Assembly: GCF_000003605.2 (NCBI RefSeq)
Contig: NW_003112471.1
Location: 124,198 to 157,653, forward strand
From: Saccoglossus kowalevskii
Taxonomy: Eukaryota; Hemichordata; Enteropneusta; Harrimaniidae
Length of the DNA stretch: 33,456 nucleotides
Direction of reading: 5' to 3'
Below, one piece after another: positions 12,501-21,500 of the stretch; position 1 is the stretch's first letter, and every line of letters starts with the position of its first letter. The notes under the pieces are model-generated. The model had not been told where the DNA came from, ran no database searches, and worked only from the letters and a program-made list of their open reading frames with translations. The position numbers were made by a program, and so were the translations under genes.

Positions 12501-12714
12501 TTGTTAAAAAAAAGTATAAAAATGATAATAAAAATGTTTAAATTTGTCCTTCAGGAAAGCTTTCACCAGTCGATGTCTGGATGCCATTGCCAGTTACAAC
12601 GTAGAGTTAGAAGCCATGGGACTACAACCACACGTACAGAACACTTTATCCAAGTTTAAAGAACTCCAGGCTAAGTTAGATAGACTTCACTACCAGACTG
12701 CTATGCACACATGA
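483..12714 (+). CDS. NUP155: Nuclear pore complex protein Nup155, C-terminal part (14 exons, 5' end outside window)
   Basis: NUP155 is an inner-ring scaffold nucleoporin; family knowledge places it in contact with NUP35/NUP53, NUP93 and NUP98 at the nuclear envelope. Seen here: 14 exons on the + strand (483-542, 933-1142, 1686-1746, 2166-2301, 2848-3001, 3753-3857, 4168-4322, 6184-6313, 7117-7230, 8789-8909, 9482-9592, 10386-10522, 10756-10862, 12555-12714). All have AG/GT borders, and the phases join to 586 codons plus TGA. The product matches the C-terminal alpha-helical region of animal NUP155 from end to end, with landmarks such as [46 protein letters not shown] and the terminal LQAKLDRLH. 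Vertebrate NUP155 is about 1390 residues, so roughly the last 42% is here; the N-terminal beta-propeller is upstream of the window. No frameshift or missing exon is seen. Confidence 0.96.
933..1142 (+). CDS. NUP155: NUP155 exon B
   Basis: 210 bp, phase 0/0, 70 codons, acceptor TTTATAG and donor GTATGG. It carries the highly conserved [31 protein letters not shown] and [10 protein letters not shown] stretches of the solenoid. Confidence 0.96.
1143..1685 (+). other. NUP155 intron B-C
   Basis: AT-rich intron. A short direct repeat of TATGCAT(A/G)A..TCATTATCA around 1215-1310 is the only structure I see. Confidence 0.8.
1686..1746 (+). CDS. NUP155: NUP155 exon C
   Basis: 61 bp, starts in phase 0 and leaves one base. 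The acceptor is TTTTTTCTCAG and the donor GTAATC. It encodes [19 protein letters not shown], equivalent to human QKISNQVDLSNVCAQYRQ. A TTAA-type MITE lies 50 bp downstream in the intron. Confidence 0.88.
1797..2071 (-). mobile_element. TTAA-type MITE, family 1, copy 1
   Basis: About 275 bp, inverted relative to the copy at 29796-30085. The left end is TTAA then AGAGCGATGGTCG; the right end in reverse reads TTTAGAGGGCAGTGGTC, so one TTAA target duplication has decayed. The two copies share the internal GCAACTTTGACTGT / GCGACTTTGACTAT region and an ATG-led open frame (MATLT...NEY). It sits in the NUP155 intron between exons C and D. Confidence 0.75.
2166..2301 (+). CDS. NUP155: NUP155 exon D
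   Basis: 136 bp. The first two bases complete an Ala codon with exon C, and the last two (AG) start an Arg codon completed in exon E. It encodes [20 protein letters not shown] and [12 protein letters not shown], matching human [19 protein letters not shown]. Confidence 0.95.
2848..3001 (+). CDS. NUP155: NUP155 exon E
   Basis: 154 bp, acceptor CCTTGCAG and donor GTAAGT. It encodes [10 protein letters not shown], the proline-rich loop [16 protein letters not shown] and LSAQEAAHH, matching human QSPSVPKKPGPP and LSNEEAGHH. Confidence 0.95.
3002..3752 (+). other. NUP155 intron E-F
   Basis: Contains a less AT-rich patch (3310-3420) of possible repeat origin. No exon-like homology to NUP155 is seen and none is needed, because exons E and F join in phase. 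Confidence 0.75.
3753..3857 (+). CDS. NUP155: NUP155 exon F
   Basis: 105 bp, phase 0/0, 35 codons, acceptor ATTTTCAG and donor GTTAGT. It encodes [20 protein letters not shown] and [15 protein letters not shown], matching human LSQRSKDELFSIALYNWL. Confidence 0.94.
4168..4322 (+). CDS. NUP155: NUP155 exon G
   Basis: 155 bp, phase 0 start and two bases (GG) left over. The donor is GTATGT. It encodes [31 protein letters not shown] and LSKLGDRH, matching human SPFLEPHLVRMA and [20 protein letters not shown]. Confidence 0.95.
4992..5725. mobile_element. Foldback element with long diverged inverted arms
   Basis: Left arm about 4992-5110 begins AGCAAATCTTAGAAGTATTG. Right arm about 5585-5725 reads, in reverse complement, AGCAAATCTCAGAAGTATTG. 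Both continue through GCTTGGGTTTTGACTAAACA and a weaker CTCTGGG block. The right arm has a roughly 20-bp insertion. No clear target duplication is seen. It lies in the NUP155 intron between exons G and H, and no coding capacity is seen in the loop. Confidence 0.7.
6184..6313 (+). CDS. NUP155: NUP155 exon H
   Basis: 130 bp, acceptor TTTACAG and donor GTATGT. It encodes [20 protein letters not shown] and [14 protein letters not shown], nearly identical to human LQQRLEYIARAILSAKSS and ADGEFLHELEEKME. Confidence 0.96.
6314..7116 (+). other. NUP155 intron H-I
   Basis: AT-rich intron ending in a strong pyrimidine tract (TCTCTCCTTCTCCTAG). I see no other feature. Confidence 0.8.
7117..7230 (+). CDS. 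NUP155: NUP155 exon I
   Basis: 114 bp, phase 0/0, 38 codons, acceptor CTCCTAG and donor GTAAGA. It encodes [12 protein letters not shown] and [17 protein letters not shown], aligning with human VARIQLQIQETL and VQDAVSQLDSELMDITK. Confidence 0.95.
7561..7978. repeat. 104/105-bp tandem repeat, 4 units
   Basis: Units begin TAACATTTCTATTCCATTCC at 7561, 7666, 7771 and 7875, giving periods of 105, 105, 104 and 104 bp, with near-perfect identity. The last two units share a one-base deletion (TTTATTTATC for TTTATTGCATC region). It lies in the NUP155 intron between exons I and J. Confidence 0.95.
8535..8626. repeat. Short inverted repeat (~90 bp)
   Basis: AGGTTATTACAAGAATAC (about 8538-8555) is matched in reverse by GTATCCTCGTAATAACCT (about 8606-8623). 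This may be a small MITE or the end of one. It falls in the NUP155 intron just upstream of exon J. Confidence 0.5.
8789..8909 (+). CDS. NUP155: NUP155 exon J
   Basis: 121 bp, phase 0 start with one base left, acceptor CATTTCAG and donor GTAAGG. It encodes [20 protein letters not shown] and [14 protein letters not shown], matching human [20 protein letters not shown]. Confidence 0.96.
9051..9430. mobile_element. TIR MITE, ~380 bp
   Basis: The left end is AGAGGTACATTACTTGGGAT (9051 on) followed by TTGCAA; the right end in reverse is AGAGGTACATTACTTGGGGT, also then TTGCAA. Further in, GGTGACATCATGTCAAGATC pairs with GGTGACATGATACCAAGGTC. Flanks GGTATGATT and GATATGATG may be a worn target duplication. 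It lies between NUP155 exons J and K, ending about 50 bp before the exon K acceptor. Confidence 0.75.
9482..9592 (+). CDS. NUP155: NUP155 exon K
   Basis: 111 bp, acceptor TTTTTTCAG and donor GTAAGT. It encodes [20 protein letters not shown] and [14 protein letters not shown], matching human LGKIYAGTPRFFPL. Confidence 0.94.
10386..10522 (+). CDS. NUP155: NUP155 exon L
   Basis: 137 bp, acceptor GTTTAG and donor GTAAGT. It encodes [17 protein letters not shown] and [19 protein letters not shown], matching human DFIVQFLEQQVCTLNWD. Confidence 0.95.
10756..10862 (+). CDS. NUP155: NUP155 exon M
   Basis: 107 bp, phase 0 start with two bases left over, acceptor TCTTACAG and donor GTAGGT. It encodes [20 protein letters not shown], matching human [20 protein letters not shown]. 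The next intron holds the gapped TIR element. Confidence 0.93.
11028..12140. mobile_element. TA-flanked TIR element, ~1.1 kb, with internal assembly gap
   Basis: The left end is CCATACTCGACCGCGTTAGT (from 11028). The right end in reverse is CCGTACTCGACCGCGTGAGC (to 12140). TA lies on both sides (11026-11027, 12141-12142). GGGGTGGGCGC-type motifs recur near both ends. A homologous but worn copy starts near 15986. No transposase is readable; part of the element is N. It lies in the last NUP155 intron. Confidence 0.8.
11104..11340. other. Assembly gap (237 N)
   Basis: Run of N followed directly by 18 C (11341-11358). The open frames across it are artefacts. The gap falls inside the TIR element, next to a homopolymer and G-rich inverted sequence that are hard to sequence. 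True length is unknown. Confidence 0.98.
12555..12714 (+). CDS. NUP155: NUP155 terminal exon N with stop codon
   Basis: Acceptor CCTTCAG. The first base completes a Lys codon with exon M. It encodes [20 protein letters not shown] and [13 protein letters not shown], then a seven-residue tail (YQTAMHT) before TGA at 12712-12714. The human protein ends at or near the LERLH motif, so the tail is a small lineage extension. Confidence 0.95.
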
Positions 12715-12823
12715 TTGCCATCATTTCTTGATCCACAGAAAAATACACTATTGATAAATTGTATTTTTGACAATTGTACGTGTGGTCACTTAATTGAATT
12801 AAGATATGTGTGATATGTCTCAG

Positions 12824-12863
12824 AATAAATTATTTAGGTTCAATTAATGTAATGCCCAATAAA
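12824..12863 (+). terminator. NUP155 poly(A) signals
   Basis: Two AATAAA hexamers at 12824-12829 and 12858-12863 lie 110-150 bp after the NUP155 stop. A T/G-rich stretch (around 12884-12898) follows the second. This is the normal layout of a metazoan cleavage and polyadenylation site. Confidence 0.7.
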
Positions 12864-14804
12864 ACATTTATGTTTTAAAACTCATTTGTCTTGTTTATTC
12901 AGTGAAAAATGTTGAAATGCTGCTTAAGGTATTTTTGTTCTTATACTTGTCTCACAGTACTATGGCTACCCACTGCTGTGCTTGACACTTAACCATTCAG
13001 ATATTGTTTGATCATTTTTACCAAACTGTCTCTATTGGGGAGTAAATGTGACAAATATTGTTGTACCTAAATTTTAAGGGAGAAAAGAGATGAAGATAAT
13101 AGTTGTCATGGTTATATATATGGTGTATCCCGCAATCATAATGAATTCTGATCATACATGTATAGTGTCAATATTTACTCTATACTGGTACTCTTAAATC
13201 TATGGTAGTGACTTTTGGTTGTGCACCCAATGTATTAGTTGGGACGGATTTTTCTAGAAAATATTTCCATAAAAGACAAGCTCACACTGGTGATAAGAGG
13301 AATAAACTATTGTAGAAATGGATGACGGAAGGTGCATGAACAAATAATCTAGAACTATGATTACGGTAAATTAATTTGCATTTATTTCAGGATTTCATTT
13401 GTATCCATGTTTTGATGTACAGGACCAGGCGGTCTATACAACACTACTTTCATGCAGTGTGATGAGGTCATCATAAAATATAACTGATATATTGCACTGC
13501 TGTGCTCGATATAAACTAACAGAAAGTTTTTTCACAAGATTTATGTATTTTTTTTACTGTGCTCAAAAACATCTGTAATAAAATAAGCTCTTGTACTTTT
13601 CTTATTGTTTTTCTTTTGACACCAAACACCACTTGAGATTAATTCACACATACATGTAGCAATAGAATGCAGATGTCTAAAACTAATGACAGAATTTGTT
13701 GTACAAGTACTCTCATAGAGGGTGCTATGTGCAGTCATGCATGTGCATCACTAAATTACTAGTTTCTTATATGTACTGCTTATGGGAACAACTTGCATGC
13801 CGAGAGTAGTGCAATGTCAACCAAATTTACCCTGATACTGTGCAACAAATCTTTGTTCCTTCCAAGTGGTTTCAACTCGTCACAAAGCTGTTTACAAAAC
13901 TTTAGTACCCAAGATATTTGTTCCCTTTGCCAAAAACTAATAGATATAGATCAGTTGTTTTTGTGGCGTGGTGGTTGAAAACAATGCAAAGGTTTGCTCA
14001 ATGTCCTATTGGGTAAATTCAGTCCGTCCAGGATGTCTTTCCTGAAGCGAGTAGTCAATGGTCCTGGGCCCAGTTCTAATCTGCATTACGCTTGTGGTAC
14101 CACACAGAGTATTTAATGGTAGGGGGTGTAGTTCTATTTGCTATTCAAGCTCAAAAATTAATCAAAAATTCATTTCAGCACTTATGCACCTGAACCTGTT
14201 TCAAGCTCTAGCAATAAGGACCCGAATTTGCCAGGAAACTTATCAGATTAATTTGCATTTATTTAAAATAAATAAAACAGAAAATCTTCTGTAACCATTC
14301 CTGATGTGTTGCTAAGACTGATTTTGTTTTTCTGTTGCAAGTAGCTGGCTACCCAAATCAATTTTGTCTTAAATTTCCTTCATAAACTTGAAATTGGAAA
14401 AAGAATTTAATATGCTGATATCTATGTATAATTAGGTTTCATGTTTTTTCTTGAGTGGGACACTCCCACCAGTGGATTGCACCATATTCTGACTCCAGTT
14501 TTTAAAAAAATTATAGACCTTTTGCAGGCAATGTATAGACCAGTTTAGAAATTTTATACAAACTACCAGGTGATTGAAAAACATCAGTTTGCCATGTAAC
14601 AAGAGTATTTGCTGCATCAAGTGTACATGCCTGATACCATATAACTGTTAATAAGAAGTCACTAGTGTCAGATGATTGAAATGGGTAGGGTCAGTGGGAC
14701 TAACAATATTGAAACAATGCTTATAGTGGTAGTTTTTATCAGACTGGAGCATACAACTGAAAGAAACTTGTATTATTAATTTATTAAACTAACCATTATG
14801 AGAG
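12864..14804. other. Intergenic region between convergent genes
   Basis: AT-rich and non-coding. Only short open frames of chance length occur, and no repeat structure is recognised until the MITE at 14808. Confidence 0.7.
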
Positions 14805-14807
14805 TAA

Positions 14808-15240
14808 GGGACGACGTCAAAAGATCGATGTCTGATAAAAAACTTATTTCCTTTAGTTTGGGGGTGGGGGGTTTTGACCTCAAAAAGTTTCCATCCTACA
14901 AAAACGATTTTATTTTTTAATTAAATCAACAAAATCTTGGAGTATTTGTAGTTCTATCCAATCATGGACAGAAATAACCGAAAAGAGAAAAAATAACAGA
15001 AAAATGGTTTGGTTCGAGTTTAAATCTGTGCGTCAAATGAGGTGCATTTGTAAACTCTCTTTACACCCACCCGACAACCAACTGCTATGCAATACTACTG
15101 TCCGATTATCAATTTGTATTTAATGGTGAATGTAGTCTGACGCCATGACCAATATTTATCAATTAAGTTTCAGTGGGGGTTTGGAAAAAAACTAGAGGAA
15201 TTAAATTTTTTATCCGACATCGATCTTTTGACGTCGTCCC
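14808..15240. mobile_element. TAA-flanked MITE (PIF/Harbinger-like), 433 bp
   Basis: The inverted ends are GGGACGACGTCAAAAGATCG on both sides, extending through ATGTC and GATAAAAAA with one mismatch. TAA is duplicated at 14805-14807 and 15241-15243. TAA/TTA targets are typical of PIF/Harbinger elements. It is non-coding and lies between the convergent 3' ends of NUP155 and the BEN gene. Confidence 0.85.
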
Positions 15241-15280
15241 TAATTTAGCTTCTATTTCATGTCTGGTATTCTCTAAGTAT

Positions 15281-15286
15281 TTTATT
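15281..15286 (-). terminator. Poly(A) signal for distal terminal exon
   Basis: TTTATT on + (AATAAA on -) lies about 130 bp after the TGA of the distal terminal exon, just outside the Harbinger-like MITE ending at 15240. Confidence 0.45.
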
Positions 15287-15414
15287 TTGGCATATCTGGT
15301 ACACACTGTGTCGAGAAACTATTTGTTTTGCACATTATTCAATTACAATATCACTCACTGACCAAGACAAATTTTTGAAAGGCCACAATACAAATGTTTT
15401 ATAAAATCAAGCGT

Positions 15415-15554
15415 TCATCTGTTTAATAATTTCATATAGTTGTTAGCAAAGTCTCGTCTTGCATTGCAGATTTTATTTTGGAACTTCACATTAAATGACT
15501 TTTTACTTAAGGTCATGGCAATATTCTGTTCTTCAGCTTTTGCTTGCAGGTATA
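15415..15554 (-). CDS. BEN gene terminal exon, distal copy
   Basis: 140 bp, acceptor CTTCTATTTCTAG. Its first two bases complete a Val codon with exon 5, so the protein reads VDALR-V-YLQAKAEEQN and ends KFQNKICNARRDFANNYMKL then LNR and TGA (15415-15417). The K.C..AR/K pattern closes a BEN domain well. The first 86 bp of the exon and 66 bp of upstream intron are identical to the 17.6-kb copy. Confidence 0.72.
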
Positions 15555-18500
15555 CTAGAAATAGAAGAGAGGATTGCAGAATCAATTTATTTGTAACATG
15601 CATCTTAATTCAAAGTCAATTTAGAATTTACAAAATAATGCATGAAAAAATAAAAGTGATATTTACTATGAATGCCATCCTATATATGCCAGTCTTTCAT
15701 AGTGCATAAAACAAATTTATACAATTTCAATCATTTGGTCATATGAGCAATTATTCTGGCTGGATGTTTATTTCTGTAAATCTACATATTTTTTTTTGTT
15801 TTTATGCTAATTGTAAACTATTCATATGCAGAATGTAATTACAACTAACAGTTATATTATAAATACCATGAGAAAGTGTGGGTTTACAGACATAAAACAC
15901 CCAAGTGTTGATGAGTCAAGTATATTGAACAAGGGAAATTACAAGATAAAAATTGTGGAATTATATAATGTAAAGGAAGTAATGTTACTGTACTCGTCCA
16001 ACATAGCGCCCAGTGTACTTGGCTATAAAAGCATGTGCTTTGGGGGTGCTCAGTCAAGCATCTCGATAATTTTTCCCAGATTGAGGGGAATGTTTCATCT
16101 CTTTGAGGAAAATAGAACTGCGAAATTAGTTGCGTCGTTATTAATTCTCACAGCACTTTTACAATGAAGAAACAGAAATGGTCAAATATGCACATTTTAT
16201 TACAATATTAAATACAGTATTGTAAACAACTAAAGTTGATCATATCTGCAATAGGCCTGTGCTATGTAGAAGCACATCTGACTAACAGCTCAGACATACG
16301 AATATGGATTCAGGTCTGCAGAGTAATGCTCTGTTAGGTCTGCTATATCAGACATGCAGCAACATGCCTGTCGATTTTTGATGTGTACCATCAGAATTTA
16401 CGAAATTATAAATTATTAGAAGCTGTTGGAACAGTCAAAATCAAAATGTCCAATATTGTTGAATGATTGTGTGCAAACTCGATACAAAGCAATTTCCCAC
16501 ATGTTCTGTCGTTCAACAACATCCTTTGACATGATAGGTCAAGTTTTTCATTTTCAGGCTTAAGATCATGCATGAAAACACTACAGAGAATTGGAGAGAC
16601 ACCCTGATGTACACCATACATTACTGAGAAGAAATGTAATGTGGCATTGCACCATTTACATAATTTTGTCTACAATACCAGTTGTCTAGCAGATGAAGAA
16701 TTGATAAAGGAGCACTAGGGTCCAGTGGTTGACTATCAAACACTTTGGATGTATCAAAAAAAAGAAATGCATGCACTGCTACCCAGTCCATTGAATAATT
16801 GAAGAATACAATTTATAGAGATGCATGGACTGATTCTTCTTGAACCCAAACTGATTGTCGTAGTAATGCTTTTTATATCTTTTAAGCATAAAATGCTCCA
16901 AAACCTTAGAGATAACAGATGTGTGTGCTATAGGTTTGTAGTTTACTTGTGATATGTCCATTAATGATATTCATAATAGGAACTAACATTACTTTAGTTC
17001 AGTTATGCAGGATATGAAATAAAACATTGATGACACACAAAGTAAAAATCACTGATGACATATACAATGTCAGGAAAAAAAACACTTTCATCTAAACACA
17101 ATCACTTGCGATATTTCATGGCAAAAACAACAACAGATTACACCAGAGTTAGTGCCATAAAAAAACCTTATTGTTTATTGCATGTGTAGGTGAAATACAT
17201 TTCAATTGTCAGAATCGTGAAAGCTCTTTCAATACACGTTCTACTTTTTAACAAAGTTTTGTATTTATCAAACTATGACTATGCTATGCCGTAGAACTTA
17301 GGAAATGTTAAATATTGTCTACATAATGTTTTGATTTGTCCTTTGTCTCAATGGTGATTGTTTTCATTAATAAGCCTAAATGTGAAAGAAAAATCTAAGA
17401 TGAAAAGAATTTTGGTGAACTAAAGATTTCACAATTCTAAATTCACGAAAATCTGTTAAATAATATGTGGTTACATTTTTATTAAATGTAAGATGCTAAA
17501 ATATATAATTTAAAATGTGTTTAAATTTTAGTGTTCATTTGTATGTTTTATTATAGTTTTATTTTGTTGAAAAAAGTACGTTTAGCATTGCCGATTTTAT
17601 TTTGGAACTTCACATTAAATGACTTTTTACTTAAGGTCATGGCAATATTCTGTTCTTCAGCTTTTGCTTGCAGGTATACTAGAAATAGAAGAGAGGATTG
17701 CAGAATCAATTTATTTGTAACATGCATCTTAATTCAAAGTCAATCATTATTTATAATGACATTAATTAGGGGAAATGTTATTCATGCCAAAAATAAGTAA
17801 TGTGAACCAAAAGAATAGTTAGTAATTGAGAGTGAATAATAGGATGGTCTAGTATCAACAGAAATTAAATGACTTGTAAAATGGAAACATATGGTCAGAA
17901 ATTAAACAGGTTAAGCTATTCATGCATTTTTTATATCCAAACTGAATTTCATTTGTCCAGGCTTATGTACAGAAATATTATAGTAGTATGGTCAAAAAGC
18001 AAGATTGCAGGCAGTCAACCATCTTTGATCTGATTGTGAAACTACATTGTACAAGTAACTGTCATGGACATGTATCCTAACATGTATAATTTGAAGAGAA
18101 AAAAAAAAAAAAAAACGATACATTTTGAAAAAAAACATGATTGGTGCCAGTTGGTCATTTTGGATTTGAACACGAAACGAATCACAATAGACATGCATCT
18201 CAACATGATTAATGTTTGTATCAAATTTCAATGAAAACTGACAAATCCTATCCAAGATACTACATTTTTCAAGAAACAAGATGGATGGTAGTTGGCCATC
18301 TTTGATCTGAAAGTATGTGTGAGGCTCATAATCGGTACTCTGTGCCACCGGAATGCGTGGACACATTTCCCCAAAAAGCATTGTGCGCCATCATTCTGCA
18401 CCATCGAGAAAATTCATACTGTGCCCTATGATAGGTACAAAATTAAGTTACAGCAATGATTTTCAAGTCTGTTTATCAACGCAATCCAGATGGTGTTATG

Positions 18501-21500
18501 TAAATACTGTTATAACATTTGTAGGGGCATCGAAAAGTACAAAACTATTGGAAACAAACAAACAAATCATTCTGCGCTCTTCATTCGAGTACGAAATATT
18601 GCTGTTTTCAATGACTCAATCTAGGTCAATTGTTACACAGTTTAAATAATGTTTGAATTCTTGATCTATTAATTTTACAGTCCTTTATTTATAGAAATTG
18701 TCCCCTAATTGGGCTGTCATTCTGCGCCAGTGAAAAGCAATGCAATGTTGTTTTATATGACGCAATCTAGATCTACCAATATGTAGTTGAAATGATGTTT
18801 TACTTTCTTGTACTCAATCCACCAGGGCCACTTCTTTTGTATTTCAACATTCAGCTTTTATTAAGTTCCGATACCAACAAAATCCCTTGCACTAGTACTT
18901 TACAAAAACAGATGTGCTTATAGCTTCACACATATGACTGCAATTTGCATGGCTTCATACTTCCTAATATTTTGTTTTTATTATCTCACAATATTGTAGC
19001 CGCGCAATGAGTGCAACCCAACAGAATGAACAAAATTACAATTTTCTAGATACAGTAAATGTAATTGAACAGCAATTGCTTTGTCAGTTACTGAGTTGGT
19101 TTGTTAGGGAAGCTACAACAAAATTGTAGCTCCTTGGTTTGCTACAATAAACCACAATGTGGAAGGACTGTGAATAAACATTGCTTTGAAAATTTCCTGA
19201 TGCATTCTGACTTCAAGTCACCAAAGTGACTAACCACTTAATATGTTATTATTTGCGTTCAAAAAATTATTTCTTGAGTCAAAATAACAATGAATGCCAT
19301 GTAAGTTGGTTAAAATGCAGCACAACCTCACTAGTATCTGCAAAAATAAACAGCCAAAGTTTAATCTGTGTGTGTAAAAGTTTCAAAGACAATGCAATGT
19401 TTATCATTCAACACCACAGGCAATGTTGATTTTTGCTTTCACAGAATAACTGAACAATTCAAATAATAAACAGGAAAGGTTGAGATAAGGTGTATGGATC
19501 ACACTAGTTGTGTTCACGTTACACGAAGTACGGGCTAAGATTTAAAGGGGAGCAAAGTTGTGGCTTTTGACACTCTGTACATGAAATTTGAGATCTATGA
19601 ATGAATTCTGTCGATAAAAACAACTTGTATGCGCTGCAAAATGCCCTAAATATTGGGTATAAAACGGGCTGTGAAGCAGACGACAAACTCCCGCTTTATT
19701 TCTCATTTAGTTTTAACTCGTACAATATTTATTCACTTACTGTTTACTATAGCCAGAACGCTGTACTGTCTTCACTTTCAGTTTAGTTCTTCTGCCGATT
19801 TCTCGCAACCAACAACGTGATTTTTTATTTGGGATTTCGAGAAACATAACATGAATCGTTACGGCATTCATAACACAACACCTCGCCATGTTTCAACTTT
19901 TAAGTAGTCAGTTAACAAGGTCTTTCATAGTAGCATTTCTATGGGATTGGCGTACTAGCATGAATGGGTTCAATTACCAGTGTTCACTGATGACGTCATT
20001 TGACTGGCCCTCTAGAGGCGAAATGACACCAGGAAAAGCGGAAGTTTGTTGTCTGCTTCACAGCCCGTTTTATACCCGATATTTAGGGCATTTCGCAGCA
20101 CATATAAGATATTTTTATCAACAGAATCCATTCATAGATCTCAGATTTCATGTACAGAGTGTCAAAAGCCACACCTCTGCTCCCCTTTAAGCTGATTTAG
20201 GCTTATCTAGCATATTTGCATTTCGGCTAGACCCAATTGCGTCCACGCACAGGGAGGGCCAGTCGTTAGCACGGGCTAAGGGCTGCCATTAGTTGGTGAC
20301 CTTTGGTAAGCCGCTATTTACGAACGAAAAATGGATGACACGCGCGTGGTTCTATTTCTGCTGCTGGCATGTTTCGTTCTAATTTTGAAGCGACGTGCAC
20401 AGGAACGCGAGAGAAGACGGACCACTTATTTGGATGCACATAAACAGTATACAACGGGCGTAACAGAATACAGCTTTTTATTAATGCATGTCGTAGACAG
20501 CGAACCAAATTTATTTTGTCCACGATTGGAGCTGCTGTACGCTCTACTACAGTGACCCGATTAGTGTGGAAGTGAGAGCGGAGTAATGACTGGTGGAATA
20601 GTGTCGTTATACGAACATGGGACAATTTTCACACCCAAAGGTCGCCGCAGAGCGCGCTTAGCCCTGGGCTAAGCGTTCGCGCATACTTCGTTAGCCCGTG
20701 CTAAGGTCTAGACCGCGTCTTAAATTCGGATCAGATTTAACCCGTACTTAGCATTCCTTAGCCCGTGCTAAGCGTTCACGCACGTTTTCTTAGCACAGGC
20801 TAAGGAATTTGACCTCTTAGCCCGTGCTAAGGAGCTGTGCGTGAACGCAACTATTTTTTTCCATACTTGCTTTTCGGAAAATGACAACTAATGCATATGC
20901 AGAAATTATTCTTTTTTTTGTTACTAAAATCATGCTATTTTCAAAAACGTTAGCGTTTGTTCATTGTTCTCAATGCATTTGTGCATTGTTATTCATATAC
21001 CTCTATTCATTCGTCACATTTCACATAGTATAATTATTGTTCTGCAAAAATTAAATAAAAATACGCATGTACGTTTTTTTTTTCAACAGTTCACATGTAA
21101 TCGACTGAGCTTATCTGAAAGTGTTTGGTACAAAGCCCCATTTAGACCTTTCAAATACTTTGTTTTCAAACCGAACCAATTTTACTACAGGAACAGAGCA
21201 GCCCATCATCACCTCACCTCACCGTTGCATGAATCATGATTTTTGATTGAGCAAACGGCTTTAGGCAAGAAAAAAAAAATGTTCTGCAATCACGCATTTT
21301 TAGCACCACAAATCACACAACGCTCAAACTATTGTGAAAATGGAATTATATCAGGGTCACCAAATCGTAAATAAGATAAACTGTACCACGCAAGAATGAT
21401 TGGGCGAATGTGCATTTTTTCCCATACCACAGCCAGGATGAACCGAGACATTGTTTACAAAACACAACAATAAATTCATGGTATCTTAGAATTAGAATTA

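Larger units (their letters stand above)
19507..20851. mobile_element. Outer TIR element with palindromic subterminal repeats, 1345 bp
   Basis: The left end is GTTGTGTTCACG (from 19507); the right end in reverse is GTTGCGTTCACG (to 20851), with TA on both sides (19505-19506, 20852-20853). Several CTTAGC...GCTAAG palindromes lie between 20265 and 20831, and a half copy (GGGCTAAG) lies near 19532. A separate TTAA element is inserted inside it. GC is clearly higher than its surroundings. Confidence 0.6.

Noticed and set aside
15469-17744. 152-bp direct repeats as LTRs of a retrotransposon
   Set aside because: No TG...CA ends and no tRNA primer site. The repeat holds a splice acceptor and in-phase BEN coding sequence, and the only RT between them is a LINE-type fossil on the - strand.
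19888-20190. 100-codon ORF in the TTAA element
   Set aside because: It mostly reads through a TIR arm whose partner arm does not preserve it. No family resemblance is seen.
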